Shown here: positions 32,245 to 44,993 of the stretch, in pieces
Layout: each line of letters begins with the position of its first letter
Numbering within the stretch: the stretch's first letter is position 1
NCBI GenBank assembly: GCA_032207245.1
Contig: CM063505.1
Location: 178,623,217-178,687,216 of the forward strand
DNA from: Pardosa pseudoannulata
Taxonomy: Eukaryota > Arthropoda > Arachnida > Araneae > Lycosidae
Length of the DNA: 64,000 bases
Direction: 5' to 3'
The notes under the pieces: generated by a model
What the model was told of the DNA's origin: nothing
What the model saw: the letters and a program-made list of their open reading frames with translations, nothing else
The model's database searches: none
Position numbers and translations under genes: made by a program

Positions 32245-32830
32245 CAGTAGAACCTCGATTAACCAAGGTTTCTGTTAACCGAGTCAATAACGAAGTCTAA
32301 TTTTTTTTTCTCCTTTCCAAAATGAGCTTGGAAAAAATTATACACATTTTAGTTAATTGTCCGTGTTACAGGCACTTTTCCCCCACAACATGATTGCCCA
32401 GGCATGGCTATTAGTGAATCCAGCTACAATTCGTAAATCATTCAACAAAATAATTGTTGAAAAGAGGAGACAAGGTGAATCCCAGCAGACGGAAAACACA
32501 CCTACAGGGAACTTCTTGAGATCAATGGAATTGAAGGATGTGAGGTAGTTTTGAAACAGAACATTTGAGAGTGGCTGGATCCAAATTTTGAAATTCTCAA
32601 TGACGAAGAAATCCTACAAGCCGTTAATCCTTCAACGGACATTAATCACGTAGGAAATGAATATGAGGACTTTAAGGATTCTACGGCTATAAGTCATAGT
32701 GAAAGTGTTTAAGCACTGACAACTGCCCTAAAATTTTTATAGCAAAGAAACGATGCTACACCGATGATCTCCCGTTGCTCAAAATTTGGCGAGATAGGGC
32801 TGCCCGTGATAGAAATTCTGAACTTTTGCA
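32245..32830 (+). mobile_element. pogo/Tigger-like transposon relic
   Basis: The left end CAGTAGAACCTCGATTAACC after TA (32243-32244) is the hallmark pogo/Tigger terminal repeat. A decayed transposase follows. I could not place the right end; a GTAACCGAG-like match near 33092 is a weak candidate. Confidence 0.75.
32357..32800 (+). pseudogene. pogo-type transposase C-terminal relic
   Basis: Frames give AWLLVNPATIRKSFNKIIVE, then after a stop WLDPNFEILNDEEILQAVNP, EYEDFKDSTAISHSESV, a stop, ALTTALKFL, a stop and QRNDATPM. This order (AW..V.P.TI..SF, DEEI..AV, SH.EAL.AL...L) is the C-terminal region of pogo/Tigger/jerky-type transposases, downstream of the DDE domain. Stops and frame breaks show it is dead. 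The DNA-binding and catalytic parts are gone. Confidence 0.65.
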
Positions 32831-34880
32831 ATGAAAGTAACACACTTTTTTTAAATGCAAATTTAATGCATATTAAATTTTAAAAATGCAATATTTTCTT
32901 GAGATTTGTGTTAAAATTTGAAAATGCGTCTTTCGATATTTAACTAAGTATAGTTTAAAAATATTTTATTTTACTTTTTAAAATTTACTTCTAGAGTTGA
33001 TTTCCTTTTTAAAGTTCTATGTTATGTTCATTACAGGAATAGCAATTTTTTTTTTTTTTTTTTAAACAAAGGCAATTTTTGGGGTTTTATTGTAACCGAG
33101 ACGTGCCATTAAAGTTATCCATTTACAAATTCCCTTAAAGAGATTGTTTCGTATTGTCAGGTAACGGTTTTTGGATAGAGTTTTACTTTCTGCTATCTGA
33201 CTGCGATTGGAAATTAATATCTGTTAAATAGAGATTTTTTTTCATTTTATTATATTTCGTCATACCGAAATTTTTCTAGTGTATAATACAATCCTTTACA
33301 ATACCAGAAATGGTATTTCCAAATAAAAACTAGCGAACTTTCTCTGCGAAGAAAGTATCTCTATCTATTGCTTTAAAAGATAAATTGGAAATTGAAATTC
33401 ATTACTTCAACTGCATATAAATCGATTCGTTCTGTGGAACTGTTGTAGAGCTCAAGCACTGCCATCTGGTTGGACCGGCAGTCTTAATATTTCATTTTTT
33501 TTTTTATTTTTTGGCTGATTGCAATAATTGTTGCACAAATAGATGCTGCAATAATACTACATAAAATTTTAACATTCATTGCGTAATCATTTTTGAATTA
33601 GGCTACATACGTACATACGTACTTTCATACGTAGCTATGTACATGTAAACACGGAAGTCATGCAGAAATAGCTTCTCAGAATAATTTTAAGGGATCGTCA
33701 AAATTTTTTGCGTTATCTTCTGCGGTTGATTTTGAAAGCAGTGTTTGAAATCAGAAGAAAAAAACTTGTTAAAAAATTGCTTAAAGGTAAATTTAAAAAA
33801 TAATTCGAATTTTAAAGAAATGTTTCCGACAGGTTTTGCATGGTATCCCATAAAATTCCTGTACCAATTTCCGTGAATGTAACTCTCACCGTTTAAACGC
33901 AATTGTGTTTACAAACACACAGGCAGACTTTTCGTCAATAAGATAGACTGTTAATTTACGTGTTCCGCAATAGCTTCAAACATTTTTAATGTATCGTCAT
34001 TCAAAAAAAATTGAGAAACACTGGTCTAAGGTAAACCTGGGGAGCAAGAAATCTTTTCGACGTCTACATCAATTTGAAACATTCTTACCAACATATACAT
34101 AAAAGACTAATTTCTGAAGTTTTCCTAAACTCTACAAAAGCGATACTTCGAGTACAGTAAATCAATGGGTTTTATTTTTCTTGTTGATAGTTGCGGAAAA
34201 ACAAATAATTCATAAACAATGAATGTGAGAAAAAATAACAATTGTTCTATGAGAATAAATTTTGGACAAAATGAATAGAACGACGTATGCGGGAACGATA
34301 GATCGGTGTTCCACTGTGTCTCTAAAGGTATGTCGTGTCTAGTGATTTCTAAATTCTATCAAACAAGAATGTCTTTTTTTATAATTATTTCCAATTTTAC
34401 ATAACTTATTTAAGAGCGTAGGACATTGCATGTAAATTTAGAGTTAAGGACAAGAATGCTGAAAACAAAGAAAATCCACACCAAGATGGTAAACTTTTTT
34501 CGATTAGTGTACCATTTAAATTAAGGTTATTATTTTTAGGTTCCCAGTGTGCCACTTATTATATTTGTTTTAAAAATAATCTTTAAACCCCTATAATCTA
34601 CAAAAGTGTTTCATATTTAAAATTATTCTTTGGCCTCTTGTTACAATGTGATAATCGCTGCTCTAATATAAAGGTTTTAAGCGACATCTATTTAAAAATT
34701 CAGTTTTTATATGGTATAGAAGTCTTTTACCTTGTCGCTTTTTAAGACTTAATATTTAAAAATCAAATTGCTTGAATCGATAAAAGAGACGATACTGTCC
34801 ATCGGTTTTCTCATTCCCGAAAGCACGCACATTTTCCATTTGAAGATAGTGGTCGAAGGACCTGGTCTGGTTGGAGATAT
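32831..34880. other. unassigned AT-rich DNA
   Basis: No gene recognised. A short ACATACGTACATACGTA-like repetitive palindromic stretch lies near 33605-33646. T-runs occur near 33045 and 33495. Confidence 0.5.
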
Positions 34881-34888
34881 CTCTAGTG

Positions 34889-35890
34889 CAGGGGTGGCCA
34901 AACTTTTGGAATCCTTGGTACTCCACATTTAAAAAATCGAAGGTGGTCTACCAATGGCATAGCTAAATTAACGTAACTTACATGTTTATATATTTATTTA
35001 CGGTAACAAGAAAAAATGGTAAATTATATAATTTTTCTAAAAAAACTTAATATTAATATTTACAAAATAAAAATTTACAGACGAAAATAATCAAAGTAAT
35101 CATATATCAAATATTGACCATCCCATTCACTTCGTTTAGTTGAAATTTAGCACTGTATATCTGCGACAAGTTTATCGTATTGTGGCTGGCACGAGCTTAT
35201 TGCAATGCGTAAACACGAAATTAAATGTTCATCTGTTAAACACGACCGATGTTTGGTTTTTATGGCGTTCATGGTTGAAAAGGCAGATTCGCAAAAATAC
35301 GTCGATCCAAAGTATGATTTCAAATACAAAATCAATTTGTAAATATTTGGAAACGTTTCCTCAGAAATTAATTTCCAAAAATTAGTATCGCTAGATGCTC
35401 TGGATTTCAGAAATATATCGCATTTTATTTTAATAATTTCTTCCTCGACCGTGACTGATGTGGTATTTATTTAATGTCCTATTTTTTCAGATATACTATC
35501 AATGTCGACATTTTCATTAAATGGAAATATCATAAAATTGAGTATTTCTTCAAACCTAATTAAGTCAGCGAATCTTCTTTCAAATTCTTCAAGCAAAACA
35601 TCTAAGTGTTCGGCGAAATCTTCGAAGTCTCGGTTTGGATTATGGATGCACTCTCCCTCCATGTTTTTGAAGTTCCTCAATTTGGCAAATTCATTGACAT
35701 TCAACGACTAATTCATTGTATTATTTTTCACAGTTTGTTTTAGGTTTTAAAGCGTAAACTGTAGTAAATTTTTATTTTAAATAATTCATTGATTCTATGT
35801 CATATGTCATAAATTAAATTGTTAATATCCGAAGTCATTATCGAGATGGACTACCTAAAATGTCTTCGGTCGGCGTCTTGGCCACCCCAG
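34889..35890 (-). mobile_element. hAT element relic, Charlie/ZBED-like
   Basis: Ends CAGGGGTGGCCAA (left) and TTGGCCACCCCAG (right) are inverted. The flanks CTCTAGTG (34881-34888) and TTCTAGTG (35891-35898) are an 8-bp duplication with one change. The interior encodes two transposase scraps on the minus strand. At 1.0 kb it is much shorter than an autonomous hAT. The ends resemble those of the 18170 element, so both are probably one family. Confidence 0.88.
35147..35704 (-). pseudogene. hAT transposase C-terminal relic
   Basis: Two minus-strand frames remain. The upstream one (35471-35704) holds DFAEHLDVLLEEFERRFADL and EEILNFMIFPFNENVD, a region seen before the C-terminal domain of ZBED5/GTF2IRD2-like hAT proteins. 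The downstream one (35147-35335) holds FGSTYFCESAFSTMNAIKTK and HRSCLTDEHLISCLRIAISS, the hAT C-terminal dimerisation domain (STY.CE..FS.MN..K...R..L.DEHL...LR). The catalytic core is missing and the frames are separated by stops. Confidence 0.82.
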
Positions 35891-35898
35891 TTCTAGTG

Positions 35899-36339
35899 AG
35901 TAAGGTACAGAATTTTACATGTGAGCGGTTCATAATGAGCATTTAAGTAATCAAGATGCCAGTTACATAATATAAATAAAAATAATAAAAGTAAATGAAA
36001 AATTAAAGTAAATTAGAAAATATTAAAATGCAATACGAGATAAATATGTAGAATATGAATAAAATGCAATTAAATGCGGTTAAATGTGAGTAAATACAGT
36101 ATAAATACGAGTCAAATAATGAAAGAATAGCACAGAATCTTGGAGAACAACAATAAAATTATACGGAAAGCAGTGGGAGGAGACCAGTTTTCTTTTCGGA
36201 AAAATCTGTTTTACTGCATATCAACTTATTATTAAAATATAAGATACCTTAACCACAACTGAACCCTAATTTACAATTTAGCTTATGTTTCCTCTATTTA
36301 ACTCATCGTACTCACGCACTTCCCCAAGAAAAAGTCAGT
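35899..36339. other. unassigned AT-rich DNA
   Basis: No feature recognised. Confidence 0.5.
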
Positions 36340-36430
36340 GTCCCCTACATATTTCTCACAGGATCTCGCAGGAAGATTTCACAACAGTACTCCCTGGGCC
36401 AAGCCTTCTAGTACTAGAGTAGCTAGTAAT
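36340..36430. repeat. dispersed repeat fragment related to 10.8 kb
   Basis: CACAGGATCTCGCAGGA and CTCCCTGGGCCAAGCCTTC parallel the block at 10780-10840 at similar spacing. Diverged and non-coding. Confidence 0.4.
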
Positions 36431-38530
<2,100 letters not shown>

Positions 38531-38550
38531 GCTTGTGTTTTTGTTTTTAA

Positions 38551-38600
38551 CGCTGTAAATCCAAAAATTGTAAAATGTTTTTAAATAAATTATAAATTGA
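38551..38600 (+). repeat. empty-site paralogue of the Helitron target
   Basis: CTGTAAATCCAAAAATTGTA, AAATGTTTTTAAATAAATTA and TAAATTGATCCG run uninterrupted here. The same sequence flanks the Helitron at 44961-44993 and 46122-46142, with the 1128-bp element placed between AAA and TAAATTATAAATTG. It is thus a pre-insertion paralogue of that site. Confidence 0.85.
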
Positions 38601-38689
38601 TCCGTTTTGATGGAAATGTAAGAAAAAAATTATTTTAAAAATACTTTACACCACCACGCTTACAGTCATCACAAACGTAATTATATTAA

Positions 38690-38785
38690 ATTAAAATTCT
38701 CACGTCGTTTGTACGGGGATTCGATCCTGGAACTTCTCGAACAGTAGCCCGTTGCGCTGACCAATGCGACACAGATACGATAGCA
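38690..38785 (-). repeat. tRNA-like SINE head, third family
   Basis: On the minus strand: TGTGTCGCATTGGTCAGCGC (A-box-like TGGTCAGCGCAACGG), then GTTCCAGGATCGAATCCCCG, which includes a B-box-like GGATCGAATCC. Spacing suits a tRNA head, but the acceptor stem does not close, so it is not a functional tRNA gene. Confidence 0.5.
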
Positions 38786-38787
38786 GT

Positions 38788-39024
38788 GAATGGTTTCAAG
38801 CGGCATTATAATATTCTAAATAAGAGGTCAATTCTGGGTTTTTAATTAAAAAAAACATTTCTTATCGGATCAAATTGCGAATCTAAACCATTCTCGAATC
38901 CTCTTAATTACGTACACAAAATTTCATCAAACTCAGTCCAGCCGTTTAGGAGTTCTATTACAAGTACATGGACAGAAATATTTTATATATAAAGATTTAT
39001 ATAGATAGATAGATAGATAGATAT
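38788..39024 (+). repeat. RTE-like retrotransposon 3' end with (GATA)n tail
   Basis: Shared with 47126-47350: TTTCAAGCGGCATTAT, ATCGGATCAAATTG, CTAAACCATTCTCGAATC, ACACAAAATTTCATCAAA and CAGTCCAGCCGTTT. It ends in GGACAG...ATTTTATATAT and a (GATA)n tail. A 3' end of this kind with a short-repeat tail is characteristic of 5'-truncated RTE-clade insertions. No reverse transcriptase remains. Confidence 0.6.
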
Positions 39025-39044
39025 AGAGAGAGTGAGATAGACCC

Positions 39045-39185
39045 TATTAAGTTGCCTGTGGGTACCAGAGTCCGTGCGTTGAACGACTCCACCGCTGGCA
39101 TGGATGTTTGTAGTATTTTCCAATTGGCTTAATATAATTCGGCATCGGTGTAATTAGCCAGCACGTAACAAAATTTGACCTAACT
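39045..39185 (+). repeat. SINE (family 1), very old
   Basis: Recognisable scraps are GGTACCAGAGTCCGTGCGTT, GGCATGGATGTTTGTAG, TGTAATTAGCCAGCACGTAA and CAAAATTTGACC. Heavily mutated. Confidence 0.6.
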
Positions 39186-39229
39186 AGCGGAATAAGACCC
39201 GTTGAGGTCAGGCATTTAGAGTCGTTTTC

Positions 39230-39408
39230 AACTAGTTTAATGCCGAATAGTTAGGTTGTTGCCTTTCAGTAAAATGAGTCCTCGAGTTGGAATTCCACGG
39301 TTGCCATGGATGTTCGTAGTCACTCAAAATGCGTCTTAAGCAGTAGGCCCTATTTTAATTGGCCGTCGTGTTGCAAAAATTCACTGTAGTACTGTAAACT
39401 AAACAAAG
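39230..39408 (+). repeat. SINE (family 1), old
   Basis: Contains AATGCCGAATAGTTAGGTTG, CATGGATGTTCGTAGTCACT, AAGCAGTAGGCCCTATTTTA, CGTCGTGTTGCAAAAATTCA and GTACTGTAAACTAAACAAA. Full length but diverged, directly downstream of another old copy. Confidence 0.75.
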
Positions 39409-40589
39409 CATTTCGTTTGTTACTTGCGTACATAGGTTTGAATCCTGTAAATGTATGATTACATTTTTTTCCTTTATCCGACTAAAATTTTCCCAGTTTT
39501 GCCTGGTGTCATTTGACTGGTATTTATAAATATAAAAAAAACAGCACTGTCACTGTTAGCAATAAAAATACCATTATTGACTAAATATAATTAGTGAGTA
39601 ACTAATGAAGAATAGTAGAAAATAAATAAGCAAAAAATGAGTAAATTAGGATTTTAGATCACACTAATATAAAGTAACAATAAAAATTAAAAAAAAAGCA
39701 TTTTAAGTGAGAAGTATTAGGTGAAATTTATATTAGTTTTACGGAGGTTTATAAAAAAGCATTATAAGCTTCGATGCAAGTGATCTGACAAATAACGAAT
39801 GAGAGATTTCAAGCCTTGACTTCCAGAAAGAAAAATCAGCACCTAAGTACCAAATGGGAAACTAAATTGAGAACGGTTTAAAATATCGCTGGATACAAGA
39901 AAATTTTTTACCTCTAAAAATTACACAATTTTTGGCACTTGTCACAAATGTCATCTCAAACGCTGTCTCTGTTCCATGCTCCAGTTAAAAGCCTTTTTTT
40001 TTTTTTTCTTAAACTGCTCTACATGTTACAAAATGATTCGGATAGCGTAATATTTTGCAATTTCTGCGTTTGAAAAATATAGTTTATTCAATAAAATTGA
40101 TGTTTTCTCACTATTTCTGTCTATTTTTGTGATTGTTTTGGATCATCTGTGCCACCAGAAGAAAAATTGTAATAAAACATTTTTTTTTCTTTTTTACTAT
40201 TTATTCATTCTTTACACCACGAGGAGAATCTTTTTGGAGAATTTCCAAAATAGTCTAAATATGTTTGGGCTTTTTTTTTCTCCTTTTCCCTAGCGTTTAA
40301 GAATTAACTAAACATTTTCTTGAAAGACGTATTTTTAAATGGTTCTCTGAAACTCCCAATTTATTTGTGTCTTCACTTCCATAACTTTTTTTTAGTTCAA
40401 TTTTTTTGCGCCGATTTTGCAGCAGACGACATGTTTATTGCGTTTAGAATGCTTCCTATTTACTGATGCATAAGACAGCTATTCCTCCCCCCATCCACTC
40501 CCCAAAAGTAACACTTGTTTTAACTAGAACAAACTATTTATGTTCATTTTACGCAAAGTTGTAAAATAACGGTGCAAAACCGATTTCTT
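39409..40589. other. unassigned AT-rich DNA
   Basis: No feature recognised. T-runs at 39994 and 40178. Confidence 0.5.
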
Positions 40590-40860
40590 TGTTTGGGGAT
40601 TCCCTTCAGATGTCGCCCTGATCGCTGCAGTAGAAGCCGCTCTGACGTCAGGGATGACGAAATCGACCATGCGCGCAGGTTCGTAGTAAAGATTCTCCGC
40701 CGCATGCAGTGTTGCTACTTTTGGCTGCGAATCGCTTGTCGCCCGTTCAGATTTTCGACCCCTAGGAAACCCCCATGAATCAAAGTGTGGATATTTTACG
40801 ATATTCAGTGGGGTCACCTTTCTTCGTTCGGACGTAAATTCATCGATTGGGGAAGGGAGC
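40590..40860. promoter_or_regulatory. CpG-rich promoter-like island
   Basis: A sharp rise in G+C and CpG in otherwise AT-rich DNA. It contains a perfect palindromic CRE, TGACGTCA (40643-40650), and CATGCGCGCAGG (40668-40679), similar to NRF1 half-sites. Overlapping frames on both strands (97 codons minus, 68 plus) have no domain I recognise. It could be the promoter or first exon of a host gene lying outside what I can read, or a GC-rich repeat. There is no splice-site or TATA support. Confidence 0.3.
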
Positions 40861-41324
40861 CGGGCTATAGCCTCTCTCTTCCCTCTCGCCCTCTTTTTCT
40901 CTCTGCGATGGTCACAATTTGAAGAGATAATTTAGTACTATCCAAAAAGTTCGAAAATGCTCTTTTTAAATATCTAAATTTCACGCTTACTTTCGCAGCT
41001 TACATATGGTGAAACCGAGATGTGCAAAATCAATAACAGAAAATCCGATCTATAAATAGAAGTGGGGAAGGGGGAAACTTGTAGTTAAATTTTACGCATT
41101 TTTTTTTTTTTAATTTCGGATATTTGAAATGGAAAGGTTAATCTGTTTTTAGTCTAGGTATTTCAATACATTGACTGTATCTGCGACTGATTTTATTTCG
41201 TCTGTACACTGTTTAACTGAATCTAACAGAGAAAGAGAATGATAAATATTCTAATGATTTTATTCCGTGTATATCTGCTTAGAAAAAAAAAAAAAAAAGT
41301 TGTATCTCACTTCTAAAACATCTG
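40861..41324. other. unassigned DNA
   Basis: No feature recognised. A-run at 41283-41298. Confidence 0.5.
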
Positions 41325-41395
41325 TACCAGTAGCGAAGATTTAGGAAATCAAAGGGAGCGCACTTCCCGGGCGGCACTTTGCAAGTGGCGGCAAA
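41325..41395 (+). repeat. possible hAT-like terminal segment
   Basis: CAGTAGCGAAGATTTAGG followed by GGGCGGCACTTTGCAAGTGG resembles the CAGTGGCG...GGGCGGCA ends of a widespread hAT-type repeat. It directly precedes the tandem array. No partner end was found. Confidence 0.3.
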
Positions 41396-44300
41396 ATTCT
41401 TATCGTTAAATTAACATTAAGTAGATTTCAATTAAAAAATTTACTTTCTTATTGAGTGTTGATACTAAAAAGGATTTTTTCAACGAAAAAAAAATATGTA
41501 ATATATTGCAACAGTATGTGGTCTTAAATAATACTTATTAAGATTATTTTAACAGCAAATATTTTTTTTTTGAATAGTAATACCGTTTTTTTAAATATAA
41601 AACTATATAAAAATAAGAAAAATATAAAAATAATATAAAAATAAGAAAAATAAAACTTTTGGAACAAAATTCTATTTGCAGCTTAATATTTCCCGTGCTC
41701 TAAAAAATTGTATCTCTATACTGATACATTTTGTAGGAAGAAGAGGAAGCAAATTTACACAATTATTCTAATTTACTCTTATACATGAACTATAAGAGTT
41801 ACCCATCACAGGGCTGGACGTAGTATTGTTGCCACCGTAGGCAAACCTAAATTCATAACACTCCCAAGTATAAAAAAACTTTAAAAAAAATGTCACAAAA
41901 AATATTAGTCAGAAAAATGACATAATTCATTTAAAAGAATAATAGTAATACATTTTTGAAAAAATGTTTTATGGAAAAATGTCTTTTCATGAAAAAAATA
42001 TTAGTCAGAGAAATGACATAATTCATTTAAAAGAATAATAGTAATACATTTTTGAAAATACGTTTTATGGAAAAAGTATTTTTTCATGAAAAAATATTAA
42101 AAAATATTAGTCAGAAAAATGAAATAATTCAGTTAAAAGAATAATAGTAATACATTTTTGAAAAAATATTTTATGGAAAAATGTCTTTTCATGAAAAAAA
42201 TATTTGTCAGTAAAATGACATAATTCATTTAAAAGAATAATAGTAATACATTTTTAAAAAAAATGTTTTATGGAAAAAATGTTTTTTCCTGAAATAAATA
42301 TTAAAAAATATTAGTAAGAAAAATGACATAAATAATTTTTTTTAAATATCTATTAATATTAGATTTCAAAATAAATATTTGAAAGCAAATTTTGTTTTCT
42401 AATTTATAAAAAATACTTCTTTCAGAAAAATAACACTTTTGGAACAAAATTCTATTTGCAGCTTAATATTTCTCGTGCTCTATTTTTTAGAGCACGGAAT
42501 TTGAGCAAATTTGAGCACGGAATTTTTTAGAGCACGGAAAAAATTGTATCTCTATACTAATACATTTTGTAGGAAGAAGAGGAAGCAAATGTACACAATT
42601 ATTCTAATTTATTCTTATACATGAACTATAAGAGTTACCCATCACAGGGCTGGACGTAGTATTGTTGCCACCGTAGGCAATCCTAAATGTATAACACTCT
42701 CAAGTATAAAAAAACTTTTGAAAAAATGTCATGAAAAAATATTAGTCAGAAAAATGACATAATTCATTTAAAAGAATAATACTAACACAGATTTCTGAAA
42801 AAATGTTTTATGAAAAAAACAAATTCTTACCGTTAAATTAACGTTAAGTAGATATCAATTAAAAAATTTACTTTTTCATTGAGTGTTGATACAAAAAAGG
42901 ATTTTTTCAACGAAAAAAAAATATTTAATATATTGCAACAGTATGTGGTCTTAAATAATACTTATTAAGATTAATTTAACAGCAAATAATTTTTTTGAAT
43001 AGTAATACCGTTTTTTTTTAAATAATATTAATATTACATTTCAAAATAAATATTTGAAAGCAAATTTTGTTTTCTAATTTATAAAAAATGCTTCTTTCAG
43101 AAAAATAAAACTTTTGGAACAAAATTCTATTTGCAGCTTAATATTTCCTGTGCTCTAAAAAATTGTATCTCTATACTGATACATATTGTAGGAAGAAGGG
43201 GAAGCAAATTTACACAATTATTCTAATTTACTCTTATACATGAACTATAAGAGTTACCCATCACAGGGCTGAGCGTAGTATTGTTGCCACCGTAGGCAAA
43301 TCTAAATGTATAGCACTCCCAAGCATAAAAAAAACTTAAAAAAAATGCCATGAAAAAATATTAAAAAATATTAGTCAGAAAAATGACATAATTCATTTAA
43401 AAGAATAATAGTAATACATTTTTGAAAAAATGTTTTATGAAAAAACAAATTCTTATCGTTAAATTAAAATTAAGCAGATTTCAATTAAAAAATTTACTTT
43501 CTTATTGAGTGTTGATACTAAAAAGGATTTTTTCAACGAAAAAAAAATGTTTAATATATTGCAACAGTCTGTGGTTTTAAATAATATTTATTAAGATTAT
43601 TTTAACACCAAATAACTTTTTTTGAATAGTAATACCGTTTTTTTTTTTTAAAATAAATATTAATATTACATTTCAAAATAAATATTTGAAATTAAATTTT
43701 GTTTTCTAATTTATAAACAATTCTTCTTTCAGAAAAATGAAACTTTTGGAACAAAATTCTAATTGCAGCTTAATATTTTCCGTGCTCTAAAAAATTGTAT
43801 CTCTATACTAATACATTTTGTAGGAAGAAGAGGTGGCACATTTACACAATTATTCTAATTTACTCTTCAAATTTACTCTTATACATGAATTATAAGAGTG
43901 ACCCATCACAGCGCTAGACGAAGTATTGTTGCCACCGCAGGCAAACCTAAAATATATAACACTCCCAAGTATAAAAAAACTTAAAAAAAAATGCCTTGAA
44001 AAAAATATTAAAAAAGTATTATTCTGAAAAACGACATAATTCATTTAAAAGAATAATAGTAATACATTTTTGAAAAAATGTTTTATGGAAAAAATGTCTT
44101 TTCATGAAAAAAATATTAAAAAATATTAGTTAGAAAAGTGACATAATTCATTTAAAAGAATAATACTAATACAGATTTCTGAACAAATGTTTTATGAAAA
44201 AAAACAAATTCTTATCGTTAAATTAACATTAAGTAGATTTCAATTAAAAAATTTACTTTCTTATTTTGAATTTTGATACTAAAAATTTCAGTGAAAAAAA

Positions 44301-44560
44301 AAATGTTTAATATATTGCAACAATCGGTAGTTTTAAATAATATTTATTACGATTATTTTATTATGATTACAGCAAATAATTTTCTTCGAATAGAAATACT
44401 GTTTTTTTAAATATTTATAAATATTAGATTTCCAAATGAGTATTCGCAATTAAATTTTGTTTTCTAATTTATAAAAAAAATACTTCTTACAGAAAAATAA
44501 AACTTTTGGAACAAAATTCTAATTGCAGCTTAATATTTTCCGAAGCACATAGTATTTGAG
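41396..44560 (+). repeat. higher-order tandem array, units about 620-780 bp
   Basis: The same succession of blocks returns along 3.2 kb. TTTTGGAACAAAATTCTA(T/A)TTGCAG-type cores stand near 41654, 42434, 43109, 43741 and 44501. CCCATCACAG(G/C)GCT...TTGTTGCCACCG cores stand near 41801, 42638, 43256 and 43901. ATTCTTA(T/C)CGTTAAATTA starts lie near 41396, 42825, 43446 and 44210. Within the first unit, a 90-bp subrepeat (TAGTCAGAAAAATGACATAA ... TTTTGAAAAAATGTTTTATG) occurs about five times between 41900 and 42345. Spacing varies because of this subrepeat and deletions. It has no coding potential. Confidence 0.93.
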
Positions 44561-44937
44561 CTCCACTCTAGAAAGTTTTATCTCTATAACAACACTGTTT
44601 TGTGCGGCGATTGCAGACATATTTTGCTTTTACACAAGTTGGTAGAAATCTAAATTAAGTCGCAACAAGTATATGATGACACTCATTTAACAAACACGTT
44701 TTCGGGTGAGAGAGCTATATTTTTGCTTCCTTATCATGCTATGCCCACAAGAAGTAAAGCTTTGATAGGACGTACTTAAACAAAATACTGACTTATTTTA
44801 ACACTTCGAGAACAGAAATAAATAAAATTGTACACATTCTTCATATCTTTTTATGTCTCCTTTTCAAACAAAAAAGATATGAATATTTCAATTTTATTAC
44901 ATTTTTCCTTTTCCTTTCAATTGTCTAATCCTGTCGT
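44561..44937. other. unassigned DNA
   Basis: No feature recognised between the array and the SINE scrap at 44938. Confidence 0.5.
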
Positions 44938-44960
44938 TTGCTTTGGAACGGTACGGTCTA
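44938..44960 (-). repeat. SINE (family 1) 3' scrap
   Basis: TTGCTTTGGAACGGTACGGT plus CTA matches only the 3' terminus of the SINE in inverse orientation. It abuts the 44961 repeat block, so it was cut by that junction. Confidence 0.55.
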
Positions 44961-44993
44961 CTGTAAATCCAAAAATTGTAAAATGTTTTTAAA

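Noticed and set aside
41900..42345. CRISPR-like array (regular 90-bp spacing)
   Set aside because: The repeated unit is continuous with no unique spacers, in a eukaryotic AT-rich context. It is a tandem subrepeat.
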